In this document: in pieces, positions 1-8,846 of the stretch
Position numbering within the stretch: position 1 is the stretch's first letter
Layout: each line of letters starts with the position of its first letter
DNA from: Marinilabiliaceae bacterium
GTDB taxonomy: Bacteria > Bacteroidota > Bacteroidia > Bacteroidales > Marinilabiliaceae
Reading direction: 5' to 3'
DNA length: 60,596 nt
NCBI GenBank assembly: GCA_009777175.1
Contig: WRMI01000009.1
Location: forward strand, 1 to 60,596
The notes under the pieces: generated by a model
Told to the model about the DNA's origin: nothing
Databases searched by the model: none
What the model saw: only the letters and a program-made list of their open reading frames with translations
Position numbers and translations under genes: made by a program

Positions 1-831
1 TTGCTGCACAACCCTTTCGCCTTCGCTCAACTGACGGGTACCCGCTGCGCTGGGACTGTAAAGCGTCCTTTCTGATGTAGTCTCTGTTTGGGCGCCGACC
101 TGCTGCGTGGGAGTTTCTTCCGTTTCAGACAATTTATTTCTGATGTCCATATCAACCCGCGTATCATTAGCGCAATTGCAATTTCTTACCTGAACGTTGA
201 TACTGTTTAACGCACTGCGGTATGCAGTCCTGTGGGCGTCGGCTGTTCTTCCGTGTTCTAATCGCTGTTGTTCCCATTGCGCCTGATTTTCAGGCGTACT
301 GAAACCCGGCGGATGCGGGGTTACTGCCGGAAGCGCTATTCCTAACTGCGAAAGGTTTACTCTGGCATCGTCGCTTGGCACGGCTGATAAACCTACTCGC
401 TTCCATATTACAGAACTGTTTCCGTAACTAACGCCTACTTCGCAAGTCATTTGATACGGACGAGGGCTGCCTATGCTCGGAATTTCGGCAGAAGTATAAG
501 ACCTGCCACCATAAACATAAGATACATTACTGATAGATGATGAAACACCTGCCCGTATTGAAAAGTATGTATACGGAAAGACCGTAATAGGATTCTCGTC
601 CAACCAAACACTTATGGTGGCTCTGCCGGTATATCCATTTCCCGACGAGGGACTACAATCGACTGTCAAACTACGCTGTCCCATCACATTTCCAGCGGCT
701 GCCATAGCCGTTAATACCAATATGATTACTGACTTTTTGGCACGCAGATAACGCAGATTTGACAGATTTCTGCAGGTTTTGCTCTTTCGTTCGGCGGCTA
801 ACATCACCACATAAAACATGATCTTTTTCAT
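1..831 (-). CDS. exported protein of unknown function, C-terminus cut by window edge
   Basis: An open frame runs from an ATG at 831 to position 1 without a stop (277 codons), so the 3' end lies outside the window. The N-terminus is odd. It begins MKKIMFYVVMLA like a signal peptide, then has a basic stretch (residues about 14-33, including NLSNLRYLRAKK). A second, convincing hydrophobic signal segment ending AAAGNVMGQ follows (about 34-52). The basic stretch is encoded by a repetitive DNA word (ACGCAGAT, AACGCAGAT, TGACAGAT at about 735-775), so it looks like a repeat inserted within the signal region. The rest is rich in Ser, Thr and Gly with several Cys and shows no motif I recognise. The real start could be the internal one before the second hydrophobic segment. 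Confidence 0.6.
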   Translation of the reverse strand, partial: MKKIMFYVVMLAAERKSKTCRNLSNLRYLRAKKSVIILVLTAMAAAGNVMGQRSLTVDCSPSSGNGYTGRATISVWLDENPITVFPYTYFSIRAGVSSSISNVSYVYGGRSYTSAEIPSIGSPRPYQMTCEVGVSYGNSSVIWKRVGLSAVPSDDARVNLSQLGIALPAVTPHPPGFSTPENQAQWEQQRLEHGRTADAHRTAYRSALNSINVQVRNCNCANDTRVDMDIRNKLSETEETPTQQVGAQTETTSERTLYSPSAAGTRQLSEGERVVQQ

Positions 832-1012
832 ATCGTTTATGCACTTGACCTATACAGTGACAAGGTTTTTATTTGATTTTTAATACTTTCAATTTATTTA
901 CTTCTTTTTCGGGCTGTTCTTTCTACTCAAAACATACTGCCTTCTCAACACTCTCTCCCCGCATTGCCTCTAACTCATAAATATACGCACTTTTGCGTAT
1001 TTATTATTCCAC

Positions 1013-3841
1013 CTATTGTCTTAGTGCATCTGCCTGTTTGTTGGCATTGTCCATAACTGCTTTTGCGTTTTTGTCGCCTTCGGCTTCGATTCCTTTTGCT
1101 TTTGATTCGCCTTCGCTTCTAAGTTTTTTGGCTAAATCTTCACCTTTTTTGCGTGCTTCGTCTGCGGCGGCTTTTTTAGCGGCTTTTTCCAAAGGATTTT
1201 TTGCCTCTTTCTCTATCTTGTCGGCGGCAGCGTTTGCTTCGCTAATTGCTTTTTTGGCTGCTGTTTCACTTTCTTGGCGAACTTTATCTGCAGCCTGTTT
1301 TGCGGTATTACGTATATTTTCAGCCTGTTTGTTTGCCTCGGCAAGAATTTTTTCTATCTGAGCATTAATTTCGTCAGTTACCTTTCCTTTTATTTCTTCT
1401 ACTTTTTCGGTAATAACTTCTTTAATTGCGTCTTTAAGAACATCACCCATGTCTCCAAAATTAATTTTGACATCCGGATTTGTAACAGTTCCACCGATGT
1501 GTCCGTTCATTATCAATTCGTTAATACTTGTTCCGCCGGGTATTTTGTTAAGTAGGTCAGCACCCGCACCAACAGCCGATTTAGGAACAGAAATTTTTAA
1601 ATTGTAGTTCATGGTCATATCGATGCCTTGGTCGCCAGAAAAACCTATTTTTGCTTGGTCAATTTTCATTTCAAAAGGCTCAACGTTCATGCGTCCATCA
1701 ACAAGTTCAAAACCGATGTTCATATCATTTGGTCTAACTACTCGCAATTTTTCGTTTTTCAGCATATCAGCCATTGTAACGAATAGTTTCGAGTTATGAA
1801 CTTCTAAATTTTGTGTTTGGAGTCTTCCTTTTGCATAAACAGAGGTCATTACAGGGCTAAATTCGCTATCTAACAAACTATTAAGTTTAAATTTTGCAGA
1901 AACGTTCCCTTTGTAATCTTTAGGTTCGGGGAAGAATGTTTCCAACATTGAAAAAGAGGATAACGTTGTTGGAATATTAAATTTAGAAACATCTAAATCT
2001 AAATCAATAAAAGGTTTATTAATGTCAGAGGTGTTGTATTGTCCGCTAACCACTAAGCTTCCATCTAAAAGGTTCATGGCAAGTCGCTGCATATTAACTG
2101 CGCCGTCTCTCACAATGATTTCGCCTTTTGTATTCGAAATATTCAATTTGTCAAAAATAATCGTTTCGAGATTCGCTGTCAATGTAAAATCGACATTTTT
2201 AGGAATTTCAATAATTGACATGGGAACATCTTCGGCTGATTCTTCGACAGGAGTTTCTTCGTCAGACATAAATTCGTTGAGGTCGATTCTTTTGGAATTA
2301 AGTGCAAGTCTTCCTTTTACGGTTTCTTCTTTAAATACGAAAGGAATAAAATTCTCTAATGAACCGTTCATGGAAATATCAGTACGTCCAATGACTGCGT
2401 CAAATGCTTTGAGGCTCACAATTTTAGGTGAAAATTCTAAGTGAGTCTGTGAAATAGTAACTCCTTGAGGAAAATCAGGACTCTCAAAAAGAAAATTTGA
2501 CAATTTAATTAAACCATCCGCTTTAAAATCTTCATATTGCTCATTTTCTAATGTAGACATACGTCCTGCAAGTGAAAGGTCGCACTCTAACAAGCCGAGC
2601 AATTTGGTATCATCCAAAGGAATAATGTCCGCCATTGAGTTAAAATCAATTTTTCCGTCAAAATTAGCGGCAATTTGCATATCGCTATCGGGTGTTTTGA
2701 CATGTAAATCCATTTTGAACGGATTACCCGCCATTGTGAACGAAAAGTTATCAACGTCAACAGTAGTCCTGTCAAACACTACTCCGTCGTATGCAACTTT
2801 AACAGCAATATTAATATTTTCGACAGATTTGGGCAGGTCAGGATATTTGAACATTGCGTTATTAACTGCTAAATTAATCTTTGCGCTTGGCGTTTGTTTG
2901 TCGTTCAGGGTACCTTGTGCAGAACCATTTAATTCTAAACTACCTGCGGTTTGAACCGCTTCAAAATCTTGCATGTAGATAGCGGGTATCAAAGAAAGCA
3001 GGCTTTTGAAATCAGTTTTGTCGGTAGCAAATGTAATGTCTACATCGATGTCTTCTTCGGGCATTTTTACTTCGCCATCAAATTTCAGGACAATATCATT
3101 AATCCTGAACATGTTTTCTTTAAAAGCGAATGCCATATTAGTAAGGTCTGCATCGATTTCAGAATCGAACTGAATTTCAGCCTTTTTTAGCATCCTAATA
3201 CCATCCATCCAAAAGTCTAATTCGTTGATACCTGTTTTAATATCAAGTATCGTTCTTTCTAAGGACATATCCCCTTTGAGCAAAAAATTAAATCCGTCGA
3301 GAGAGGCTTTCATGTTTCCGGGTTCGTCGAAATAAACAATTTTAGCGTCTTTAATTTCGAATTTTTTGAGTGCAACATTAAATTCGCCGGCAAATTCGCT
3401 GTCGTCGGGTAGTTCTTCTTCCTCTTCGGGAGTTTCCTCGTCTGAGGGTTTCATAATATCCCAATTGGGACGACCATCTTTGAGCACGTGGGCATAAAGA
3501 TGAGGTCTATCTAAAATTATCGCTTTAACTTGGATATTAGAAAGACCGATAACACTTTTGATATCAACAGTAACGCTGAATTTATCGAAGGCAACTAAAG
3601 TATCACCTTCAAAATCGCCAGTGCCAACAACGGTTAAATCTTCCAATGCCACGTAAGCGTTTGGAAAATTACGTATAAACGACAGCCTAAGGTTAGAAAA
3701 GTCAACTTCAGCCGTCAACATGTTGTTAATTTCCTTTTTTGCAAACTCCATTATTTTGTTTTTGAACAAAAAAGGTGTAACCAAAAGCAGCAATATTAAT
3801 GCCGCTAATGAAATAAAAAAGATTTTCAGAAACTTCTTCAT
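1013..3841 (-). CDS. AsmA-like inner-membrane-anchored protein
   Basis: A 942-residue protein with one N-terminal membrane helix (about 5-27) followed by a long beta-rich body typical of the AsmA family. Members bridge the periplasm and are linked to lipid or outer-membrane homeostasis. The opening pattern FLKIFFISLAALILLLL, then an amphipathic KKEINNML segment and repeated beta strands, fits AsmA/DUF748-like proteins. An acidic linker (EETPEEEEELPDD) lies near residue 137. The last about 125 residues are a strongly charged Ala/Lys/Glu coiled coil (KQAADKVRQESETAAKKA and similar), which is not part of the core AsmA fold. The family call is confident; the substrate is unknown. The gene is followed by the divergent-looking repeat-free gap 832-1012, which holds only a small hairpin near 979-1000. 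Confidence 0.8.
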   Translation of the reverse strand: MKKFLKIFFISLAALILLLLVTPFLFKNKIMEFAKKEINNMLTAEVDFSNLRLSFIRNFPNAYVALEDLTVVGTGDFEGDTLVAFDKFSVTVDIKSVIGLSNIQVKAIILDRPHLYAHVLKDGRPNWDIMKPSDEETPEEEEELPDDSEFAGEFNVALKKFEIKDAKIVYFDEPGNMKASLDGFNFLLKGDMSLERTILDIKTGINELDFWMDGIRMLKKAEIQFDSEIDADLTNMAFAFKENMFRINDIVLKFDGEVKMPEEDIDVDITFATDKTDFKSLLSLIPAIYMQDFEAVQTAGSLELNGSAQGTLNDKQTPSAKINLAVNNAMFKYPDLPKSVENINIAVKVAYDGVVFDRTTVDVDNFSFTMAGNPFKMDLHVKTPDSDMQIAANFDGKIDFNSMADIIPLDDTKLLGLLECDLSLAGRMSTLENEQYEDFKADGLIKLSNFLFESPDFPQGVTISQTHLEFSPKIVSLKAFDAVIGRTDISMNGSLENFIPFVFKEETVKGRLALNSKRIDLNEFMSDEETPVEESAEDVPMSIIEIPKNVDFTLTANLETIIFDKLNISNTKGEIIVRDGAVNMQRLAMNLLDGSLVVSGQYNTSDINKPFIDLDLDVSKFNIPTTLSSFSMLETFFPEPKDYKGNVSAKFKLNSLLDSEFSPVMTSVYAKGRLQTQNLEVHNSKLFVTMADMLKNEKLRVVRPNDMNIGFELVDGRMNVEPFEMKIDQAKIGFSGDQGIDMTMNYNLKISVPKSAVGAGADLLNKIPGGTSINELIMNGHIGGTVTNPDVKINFGDMGDVLKDAIKEVITEKVEEIKGKVTDEINAQIEKILAEANKQAENIRNTAKQAADKVRQESETAAKKAISEANAAADKIEKEAKNPLEKAAKKAAADEARKKGEDLAKKLRSEGESKAKGIEAEGDKNAKAVMDNANKQADALRQ

Positions 3842-3973
3842 AATATTAATGTAATAATAAATTTAAACAATCTATATAAACTAAATAAAGGTAAATATTT
3901 TTATGCTATTATTTTCACTGACAGTTAGAATTTTCTTCGGAAATAAAAAGTTTAATTGGTAAGTATTTGTAAA

Positions 3974-5794
3974 TTAACAATATACCAAAGGGAATGAATA
4001 ACCGAAACGAGTTTTATCATCTTCAATAAAAACTCCTTTGAAAATAAAGTTTTTACCGGGTTTGCTCATCTGTTTCATTCTCTTTTTAATAAGCATAATT
4101 TCAGATTCGGAAATAATTCCATCTCTATCATATTTCTTATAAAAAGGCTTAGATGCACTATCTTCGTAAATAATATCGAGTTTATTATCTTTAACCATAA
4201 AAGAAACATTAAAATCTAATTCTTTATTTACGATGTCGGGACAAAAGAGAAGGTGGTCGATTGAGGGCTTGAAAAGCATTGTAGGAACAATAATGCTGTT
4301 TAACCTATTTTCGGGTATATTTGTTTCTAAACGAAATTTTATTTCTTTGTTGTAAAGATTTTTGCAAAGGGCTACAAATGTGCAAATATAGTCGATTTCA
4401 TTTTTTATAGTAACAAAAATATTTTCGGTGCTATCAATAGTTTTTTCCAATAATTCTGTTAAAATTGGCAAATATTCCAAAACTTTTTCGGCTTGGACGT
4501 TCTGTTTGGGCAAAAACGATTGCAATGAAAATTTTGTCCGTTTTTTGTTTAAATGATGCTCACGGCTAACAAAATACAAATCTTTTTTTAATTTTCGCAA
4601 ACGGAAAAAAAAGATAATAATTAAGAATGTGAATATCAGAATAATTATTGCCAATGCTTGAAATTTTAGTTTAGTTTTTTCGGCATGCATATTCAAAAAT
4701 TCAGTTTTTTGGAGTGTATGAGTTAGTTCTATTTGAAGTATTTCGTTGTGAGCGGATTGGTCAAAAGACAATAATGTATCTTTTAAATAATTGTAAACTT
4801 CAAATTTTTCTAAGGCTTCTTTCCAATTCTCTGTTTTCCTGTAATATAAATATAATGAATAAAGTGTGCTAAGTTTAAGGAAATATGAATCAGTTTCTTG
4901 AGCTTTTTCGTAAGCTAATTTGCTATAAAATAGTGCTTGGTCGTAGTTATTTTTAAAGGCGTGCATATCTGCAATCATCTCATAAACAGATGCTTCGCTA
5001 AATATATCATTGTCAATACGAAACAGTGCGAGCGCTTGTTCTAAAATATCGCTACCCTCGTCATATTTTCCTTGTTTTACTTTCAAGTTGCCAAAATTAC
5101 TTAAGACTTTGGCATGCTTGTTTGAATTATCGTTATGTTTGTAAATATCAATGGCTTTGATATAGTAAAATTCGGCTTCTTCATAATTTCTTTCATCAGA
5201 ATAAAGAGCGGCAAGATTATTGTAAACTCCCGCCAACTCTTCCTCGAATTCTGTATCTATGAGGTAATTAAGGGCAAGTAAATTATATTCAATTGCTTTT
5301 TCAATATTGTTTTGTCGGTCGTAAACCAAAGCAATGTTTTGATATGATTGGGATATACCTACAATATCCTCTGCACTCAATTCATATTCCAAAGATAACG
5401 TCAATGCTTCTAACGCTTTGTTGAATAACGATAAATAGAGGAAGGAACAGCCAAGATTATTGTATGCAGCCGAAAGACGTTTTTTATCATCTAAATTACT
5501 TAAATAATCGATGGATTTTTGGTATTGTTCGGCACCAGTTGTCCATTCAGACAAATGATAGGCAATTTCGCCTTTGTAATAATGTCCTAAACCAATTTGG
5601 TAAGGGTCATTTTGTTCGTTGATAAGAACATCTGCGAGGGAATCGGCTTTTGAAGTATCTTCGGTAAGAAGTTCATAAAATTGAGTTTCAGTTCTTTGAA
5701 AATCAAAACCATTGTCATCGTCACAATGAGCAATTTGTTGAATAAAAGCAAAAGATAATAACAGAATGCTTTTAGTAAATATCAGATTTTTCAT
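3974..5794 (-). CDS. TPR sensor protein with degenerate LytS-type kinase-like C-terminus
   Basis: 606 residues. A signal peptide (about 1-24) is followed by tandem TPR repeats to about residue 340 (recognisable AAYNNLG, GVYNNLAALY and similar helices), a single membrane helix (about 378-400) and a cytoplasmic region. Bacteroidota carry many TPR-transmembrane-histidine kinases of the LytS (His_kinase) type. Here the C-terminal part keeps the spacing of that family: an E..YI...V..C....N segment, then IIVPTMLFKPSIDHLLF where active members have a P.M.LQP.VENAI.HG box. The Asn of the N box and the Gly-rich ATP lid are not visible, so it is probably an inactive kinase relative or a scaffold. No LytTR regulator lies next to it. 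The annotation as TPR protein is sure; the kinase ancestry is inferred. Confidence 0.7.
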   Translation of the reverse strand: MKNLIFTKSILLLSFAFIQQIAHCDDDNGFDFQRTETQFYELLTEDTSKADSLADVLINEQNDPYQIGLGHYYKGEIAYHLSEWTTGAEQYQKSIDYLSNLDDKKRLSAAYNNLGCSFLYLSLFNKALEALTLSLEYELSAEDIVGISQSYQNIALVYDRQNNIEKAIEYNLLALNYLIDTEFEEELAGVYNNLAALYSDERNYEEAEFYYIKAIDIYKHNDNSNKHAKVLSNFGNLKVKQGKYDEGSDILEQALALFRIDNDIFSEASVYEMIADMHAFKNNYDQALFYSKLAYEKAQETDSYFLKLSTLYSLYLYYRKTENWKEALEKFEVYNYLKDTLLSFDQSAHNEILQIELTHTLQKTEFLNMHAEKTKLKFQALAIIILIFTFLIIIFFFRLRKLKKDLYFVSREHHLNKKRTKFSLQSFLPKQNVQAEKVLEYLPILTELLEKTIDSTENIFVTIKNEIDYICTFVALCKNLYNKEIKFRLETNIPENRLNSIIVPTMLFKPSIDHLLFCPDIVNKELDFNVSFMVKDNKLDIIYEDSASKPFYKKYDRDGIISESEIMLIKKRMKQMSKPGKNFIFKGVFIEDDKTRFGYSFPLVYC

Positions 5795-5814
5795 AAATGT
5801 TTATATTTTGTTTA

Positions 5815-6112
5815 CCACTAATTTTTTTTATTTAAGCCACTATTTTTTTAGCCACTAATTTGTTATTGAATTTATTGAAATTGTTATTGAGTTTACCGAA
5901 ATACACTAATTAGCACTAATTTTTTCATCTCCCGAGTTTCCTCATTTTTCTACCAAGCGATGCATTCCTAACGGAATGCCATCTGACCCATTCACTCACT
6001 TACTCACTCACCCATTCACTCATTCACTCATTCTAAACTCTAAACTCTAAACTCTAAACTCTAAACTCTAAACTCTAATATCTAATATCTAATATCTAAT
6101 ATCTAATATCTA
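5815..6112. repeat. intergenic repeat cluster with heptamer tandem repeats
   Basis: The gap holds several repeat types that recur in the window. The words GCCACTAATTT and TTATTGAGTTTACCGAAAT occur near 5850-5905. A hairpin TGCATTCC-TAAC-GGAATGC, preceded by TTTTTCTACCAAGCGA, lies at about 5945-5980 and recurs at 18424-18458. Then come 8-base CACTCATT repeats, a run of CTAAACT heptamers (about 6033-6077) and a run of CTAATAT heptamers (about 6075-6112). No open frame of interest is present. Confidence 0.85.
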
Positions 6113-6221
6113 GTTTTAGGGCGCAAAATTAGTTATTTTTTTTCTTTTGCAAAAAAAAATAGACTTTTTACAAAAAATTTTCGTTATTATGTTCAAATAA
6201 AAAAGAAAAAAATAGAAAATT

Positions 6222-6914
6222 ATGCCTTATCGTCGTCTTCCTAATACAGATTTGTCGCGTATAAAAGCGTTGAAAACAGCATTATCAGCGGGGTCTCAAA
6301 TGACTCCGATGGAGTTGCCTTTTTCACAAAAAACTTTTTTAGACCTTAAAACTTTTTTTCCTCATTTCGAACAAACTATTTTTCAATATAAACATAACAA
6401 AGAACGACAAGCAACTGTTTACAAACAACTTGTAGTCCAATATCGGTCGGCGAGGTTGTATGTATCTCATTTTTTTCAAGTAGTAAACTTTTCTATATTA
6501 AGAGGGGAAATTAAACCCGAAGTAAGAATATTTTACGGACTTCAAGAAACCGATACCACTACTCCGATTATATCAACAGAACAGCAACTAATCACTTGGG
6601 GCAAAAAACTTATTTCAGGGGAGGAAGAGCGCATTTTGACAGGTGCAACAAGAATCTACAATCCATCCTTACAAATGGTTAAAGTAAAATATGAAAAATT
6701 TTGCGAACTCTATTATACCCACAAACATCTGCAAAATACTACACAAAAATTATTGGAAAAAGTAACCGAAAATCGACTTTATTCGGACAGATTAATAACA
6801 GACATCTGGAACGAAGTAAAACAAAATTTAGAACATCTACCACAGGAAGAACAAACAGAACAATGCCGTAAATTTGGCGTTGTCTATTTTTCTCGAAAAA
6901 AGAAAGAAAAATAA
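6222..6914 (+). CDS. hypothetical protein, possibly conserved in Bacteroidales
   Basis: 230 residues with no signal peptide or membrane segment. It begins MPYRRLPNTDLSRIKALKTA and is rich in basic and aromatic residues and predicted helices. My impression is that proteins opening MPYRRLPNTD recur in Bacteroidales, but I know no function. The gene stands alone on the plus strand between a repeat-rich gap and the convergent AAA/PD-(D/E)XK gene; only 13 bases separate its stop from that gene's stop. Its length, codon use and the short convergent spacing support a real gene. It could be part of an accessory island together with the two ATPase genes. Confidence 0.65.
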   Translation: MPYRRLPNTDLSRIKALKTALSAGSQMTPMELPFSQKTFLDLKTFFPHFEQTIFQYKHNKERQATVYKQLVVQYRSARLYVSHFFQVVNFSILRGEIKPEVRIFYGLQETDTTTPIISTEQQLITWGKKLISGEEERILTGATRIYNPSLQMVKVKYEKFCELYYTHKHLQNTTQKLLEKVTENRLYSDRLITDIWNEVKQNLEHLPQEEQTEQCRKFGVVYFSRKKKEK

Positions 6915-6927
6915 TTGTTACCTAAAT

Positions 6928-8658
6928 TTATTCCGTTATTTCCATCTCCACAACACAATTTTTCTTATAAAACGCAATACCATATTTATATATTTTCTTA
7001 TATCCTTCCTTTTTCAGGGTGTGGATATAAACTTTGTCTTCAATCTGTTTCAGACCAATTTGTGCCTCTTTTTTAAGGATTTCGTTAATTGTTGCGGTCG
7101 AACACGCTGGTTTAGTGGACGATGATGCATTTTTATCGGACGAACACACAAGTTCGTCCCTACAATGTTTAAATTCTACTACTACGGCATATTTTTCTTT
7201 ATCATTTGGTTTAATCAAACAATCTGACCGTCCTTTGCCACTTTCGGGGTTTGAATAAACAACGTAATCGGTAGAAGCTGCTAGCAATATCCCAAAAATA
7301 AACATGTGATAACTGTTTTCTTCTTTAAAGTCGTGACAACTTGGGTTGTTGAGCAGATCTTTGTTAAGGGTTTCGCTAACGCCCTCTTTGTCGCCGTTGA
7401 GTAGGCAGTTTACGAATTGTTGGATTACTTTTGGCGTTTGATTTTCCTGAGTGTCAAACCAATATTCAATACAATCAGAAAGTACGTTTTTCACTTCAAG
7501 ATTTACCAATTCGGCGTAAAATCTTTTTTCAGTAGCACCTGCGCAGGGTTTAATATATCCTGCGTTAAGTAACATTGACCAAAAAATATTATCATTCTTG
7601 TACGAAATCGGATATTTTATATGTTCTACATATTTCATTTTGATTGGTTTATCGGTCAATAACGCTGCAATATCATCCTTCAATGCAGGCGAGCCTTTGA
7701 AGAATATATCCGACAAAATATCCATACTGCCCGTATTTGCCCAAAAATCTTTACACTCGTTTTCTTTCAAAAAACCAACAATACTCCATGGATTATATAT
7801 AGCTTGTCCTCCAAATCTGTAACCGTTATACGATTTTTCAACTTCCTCAAAATTGTCGCCTAATCCATACATCTGACAGGCTTCTTTAACTTCATTTTCG
7901 GTAAAACCAAAACAAGACGCAAATAATTTATCCGTAATTCCGCAAACCAATGGGTTGTTAAATTCGCTTATCAAACTCTCTTTGGATATTCTTTGCACTC
8001 CGGTCAAAACACCAAATTCAAGGTAATTATTAGTTTTGAAAACGTTACCCATAAATCCTCGCATAAATCCTATCATATCAGTGTAGTAACCCTTCATATA
8101 AGCACTGTCAATAGGTCTGTCGTATTCGTCTAATAAGACAATTACGCGTTTTTTGTGATAGGTATAAAGGCACTCTGTCAAAAACAATAATGCGTCTTGA
8201 AGTTCAGCCTCAGTCGTCTCTTTTGAACAATACCGATAAAAATCTTTCTTTTTAAACTCGTTAAGACCGTTGCTTTCGAATAAGTACAACTTTTCCTGAT
8301 AAATGGAAGAAACAATGGATTTTATCTTCTCTATAGATTGTTCATAAGCAGAAAAATTTACATTTTTCAATGTAAACGAAACAACTGGATATTTATTTAG
8401 ATGGTTTTCTACTATATCTTTGTACTCCATTATTTTAAGCCCTCCAAATAACGATTTGCCATCCTTGTTCATATCAAAAAAATGCTGCAACATGCTCATA
8501 TTGAGAGTTTTCCCAAACCTGCGCGGTCGAGTTATTAATGTAACCGTACCTTTGTTTTCAAGCAATTCTTTGATAAACAGCGTTTTATCTATATAGAAAT
8601 AATTGCCTTCGATAATTTTATCAAAATACTCTTCACCTGTTAAAATCCGCTTTTTCAT
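6928..8658 (-). CDS. AAA-ATPase-like / PD-(D/E)XK nuclease family protein, copy A
   Basis: 576 residues. The N-terminal domain (about 1-220) is an AAA-ATPase-like domain, opening with LTGEEYFDKIIEGNYFYIDK and carrying a P-loop variant RPRRFGKT near residue 43 and a Walker B-like VIVLLDEYDRP near 172. The C-terminal part is a PD-(D/E)XK domain (PDDEXK_9 type): SGKGRSD then VVVEFK supply the Asp and Glu-x-Lys. This family is often present in many copies in Bacteroidota and Fusobacteria; its role is unknown. Right after EFKH the protein has a Ser/Thr-rich insertion (RDELVCSSDKNASSST), part of which is encoded by a palindromic repeat at 7138-7164. A near-identical paralogue lies immediately upstream (8847-10577). 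Confidence 0.85.
   Translation of the reverse strand: MKKRILTGEEYFDKIIEGNYFYIDKTLFIKELLENKGTVTLITRPRRFGKTLNMSMLQHFFDMNKDGKSLFGGLKIMEYKDIVENHLNKYPVVSFTLKNVNFSAYEQSIEKIKSIVSSIYQEKLYLFESNGLNEFKKKDFYRYCSKETTEAELQDALLFLTECLYTYHKKRVIVLLDEYDRPIDSAYMKGYYTDMIGFMRGFMGNVFKTNNYLEFGVLTGVQRISKESLISEFNNPLVCGITDKLFASCFGFTENEVKEACQMYGLGDNFEEVEKSYNGYRFGGQAIYNPWSIVGFLKENECKDFWANTGSMDILSDIFFKGSPALKDDIAALLTDKPIKMKYVEHIKYPISYKNDNIFWSMLLNAGYIKPCAGATEKRFYAELVNLEVKNVLSDCIEYWFDTQENQTPKVIQQFVNCLLNGDKEGVSETLNKDLLNNPSCHDFKEENSYHMFIFGILLAASTDYVVYSNPESGKGRSDCLIKPNDKEKYAVVVEFKHCRDELVCSSDKNASSSTKPACSTATINEILKKEAQIGLKQIEDKVYIHTLKKEGYKKIYKYGIAFYKKNCVVEMEITE
7138..7164 (-). repeat. palindromic repeat element inside CDS, in frame
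   Basis: On the minus strand this reads TGTAGGGAC followed by GAAC, a 6-base loop TTGTGT, and GTTCGTCC. The arms GGACGAAC/GTTCGTCC are perfect 8-base complements. The TGTAGGG prefix plus stem-loop matches the intergenic elements at, for example, 18241, 30117 and 60387. Here it is read in frame as part of the AAA/PD-(D/E)XK protein. The paralogue has the same element at 9057-9083 with one arm mismatch. Confidence 0.75.
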
Positions 8659-8684
8659 AATTTTTATTTTTATCCACTAATTTG

Positions 8685-8775
8685 TTTGTTATTGAACGTA
8701 TTGAAATAGTTATTGAGTTTACCGAATTTGTTATTGAGTTTACCGAAATTGTTATTGAGTTTACCGAAATATTGA
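8685..8775. repeat. tandem TTATTGAGTTTACCGAAA repeat
   Basis: About three imperfect copies of the unit TTATTGAGTTTACCGAAATT lie between the two AAA/PD-(D/E)XK genes, in the 5' region of copy A. The same unit occurs at about 5862-5905 and 26637-26692. It is followed by CACTAA/ACTAACC heptamer-like repeats at about 8817-8860. The gap between the two genes (8659-8846) is made almost wholly of such repeats. Confidence 0.8.
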
Positions 8776-8846
8776 AATACACTAATTTTCACGAATTTTT
8801 CATTTTTATTTTTTTCCACTAATCATTAACCACTAATCACTAACCA

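Noticed and set aside
979..1000. Hairpin ATACGC-loop-GCGTAT after the AsmA gene as a terminator
   Set aside because: The stem is short and no T run follows on the minus strand.
993..1361. Plus-strand open frame of 122 codons opposite the AsmA gene
   Set aside because: It is the complement of the Ala/Lys-rich coiled-coil coding region, which leaves the opposite strand free of stops.
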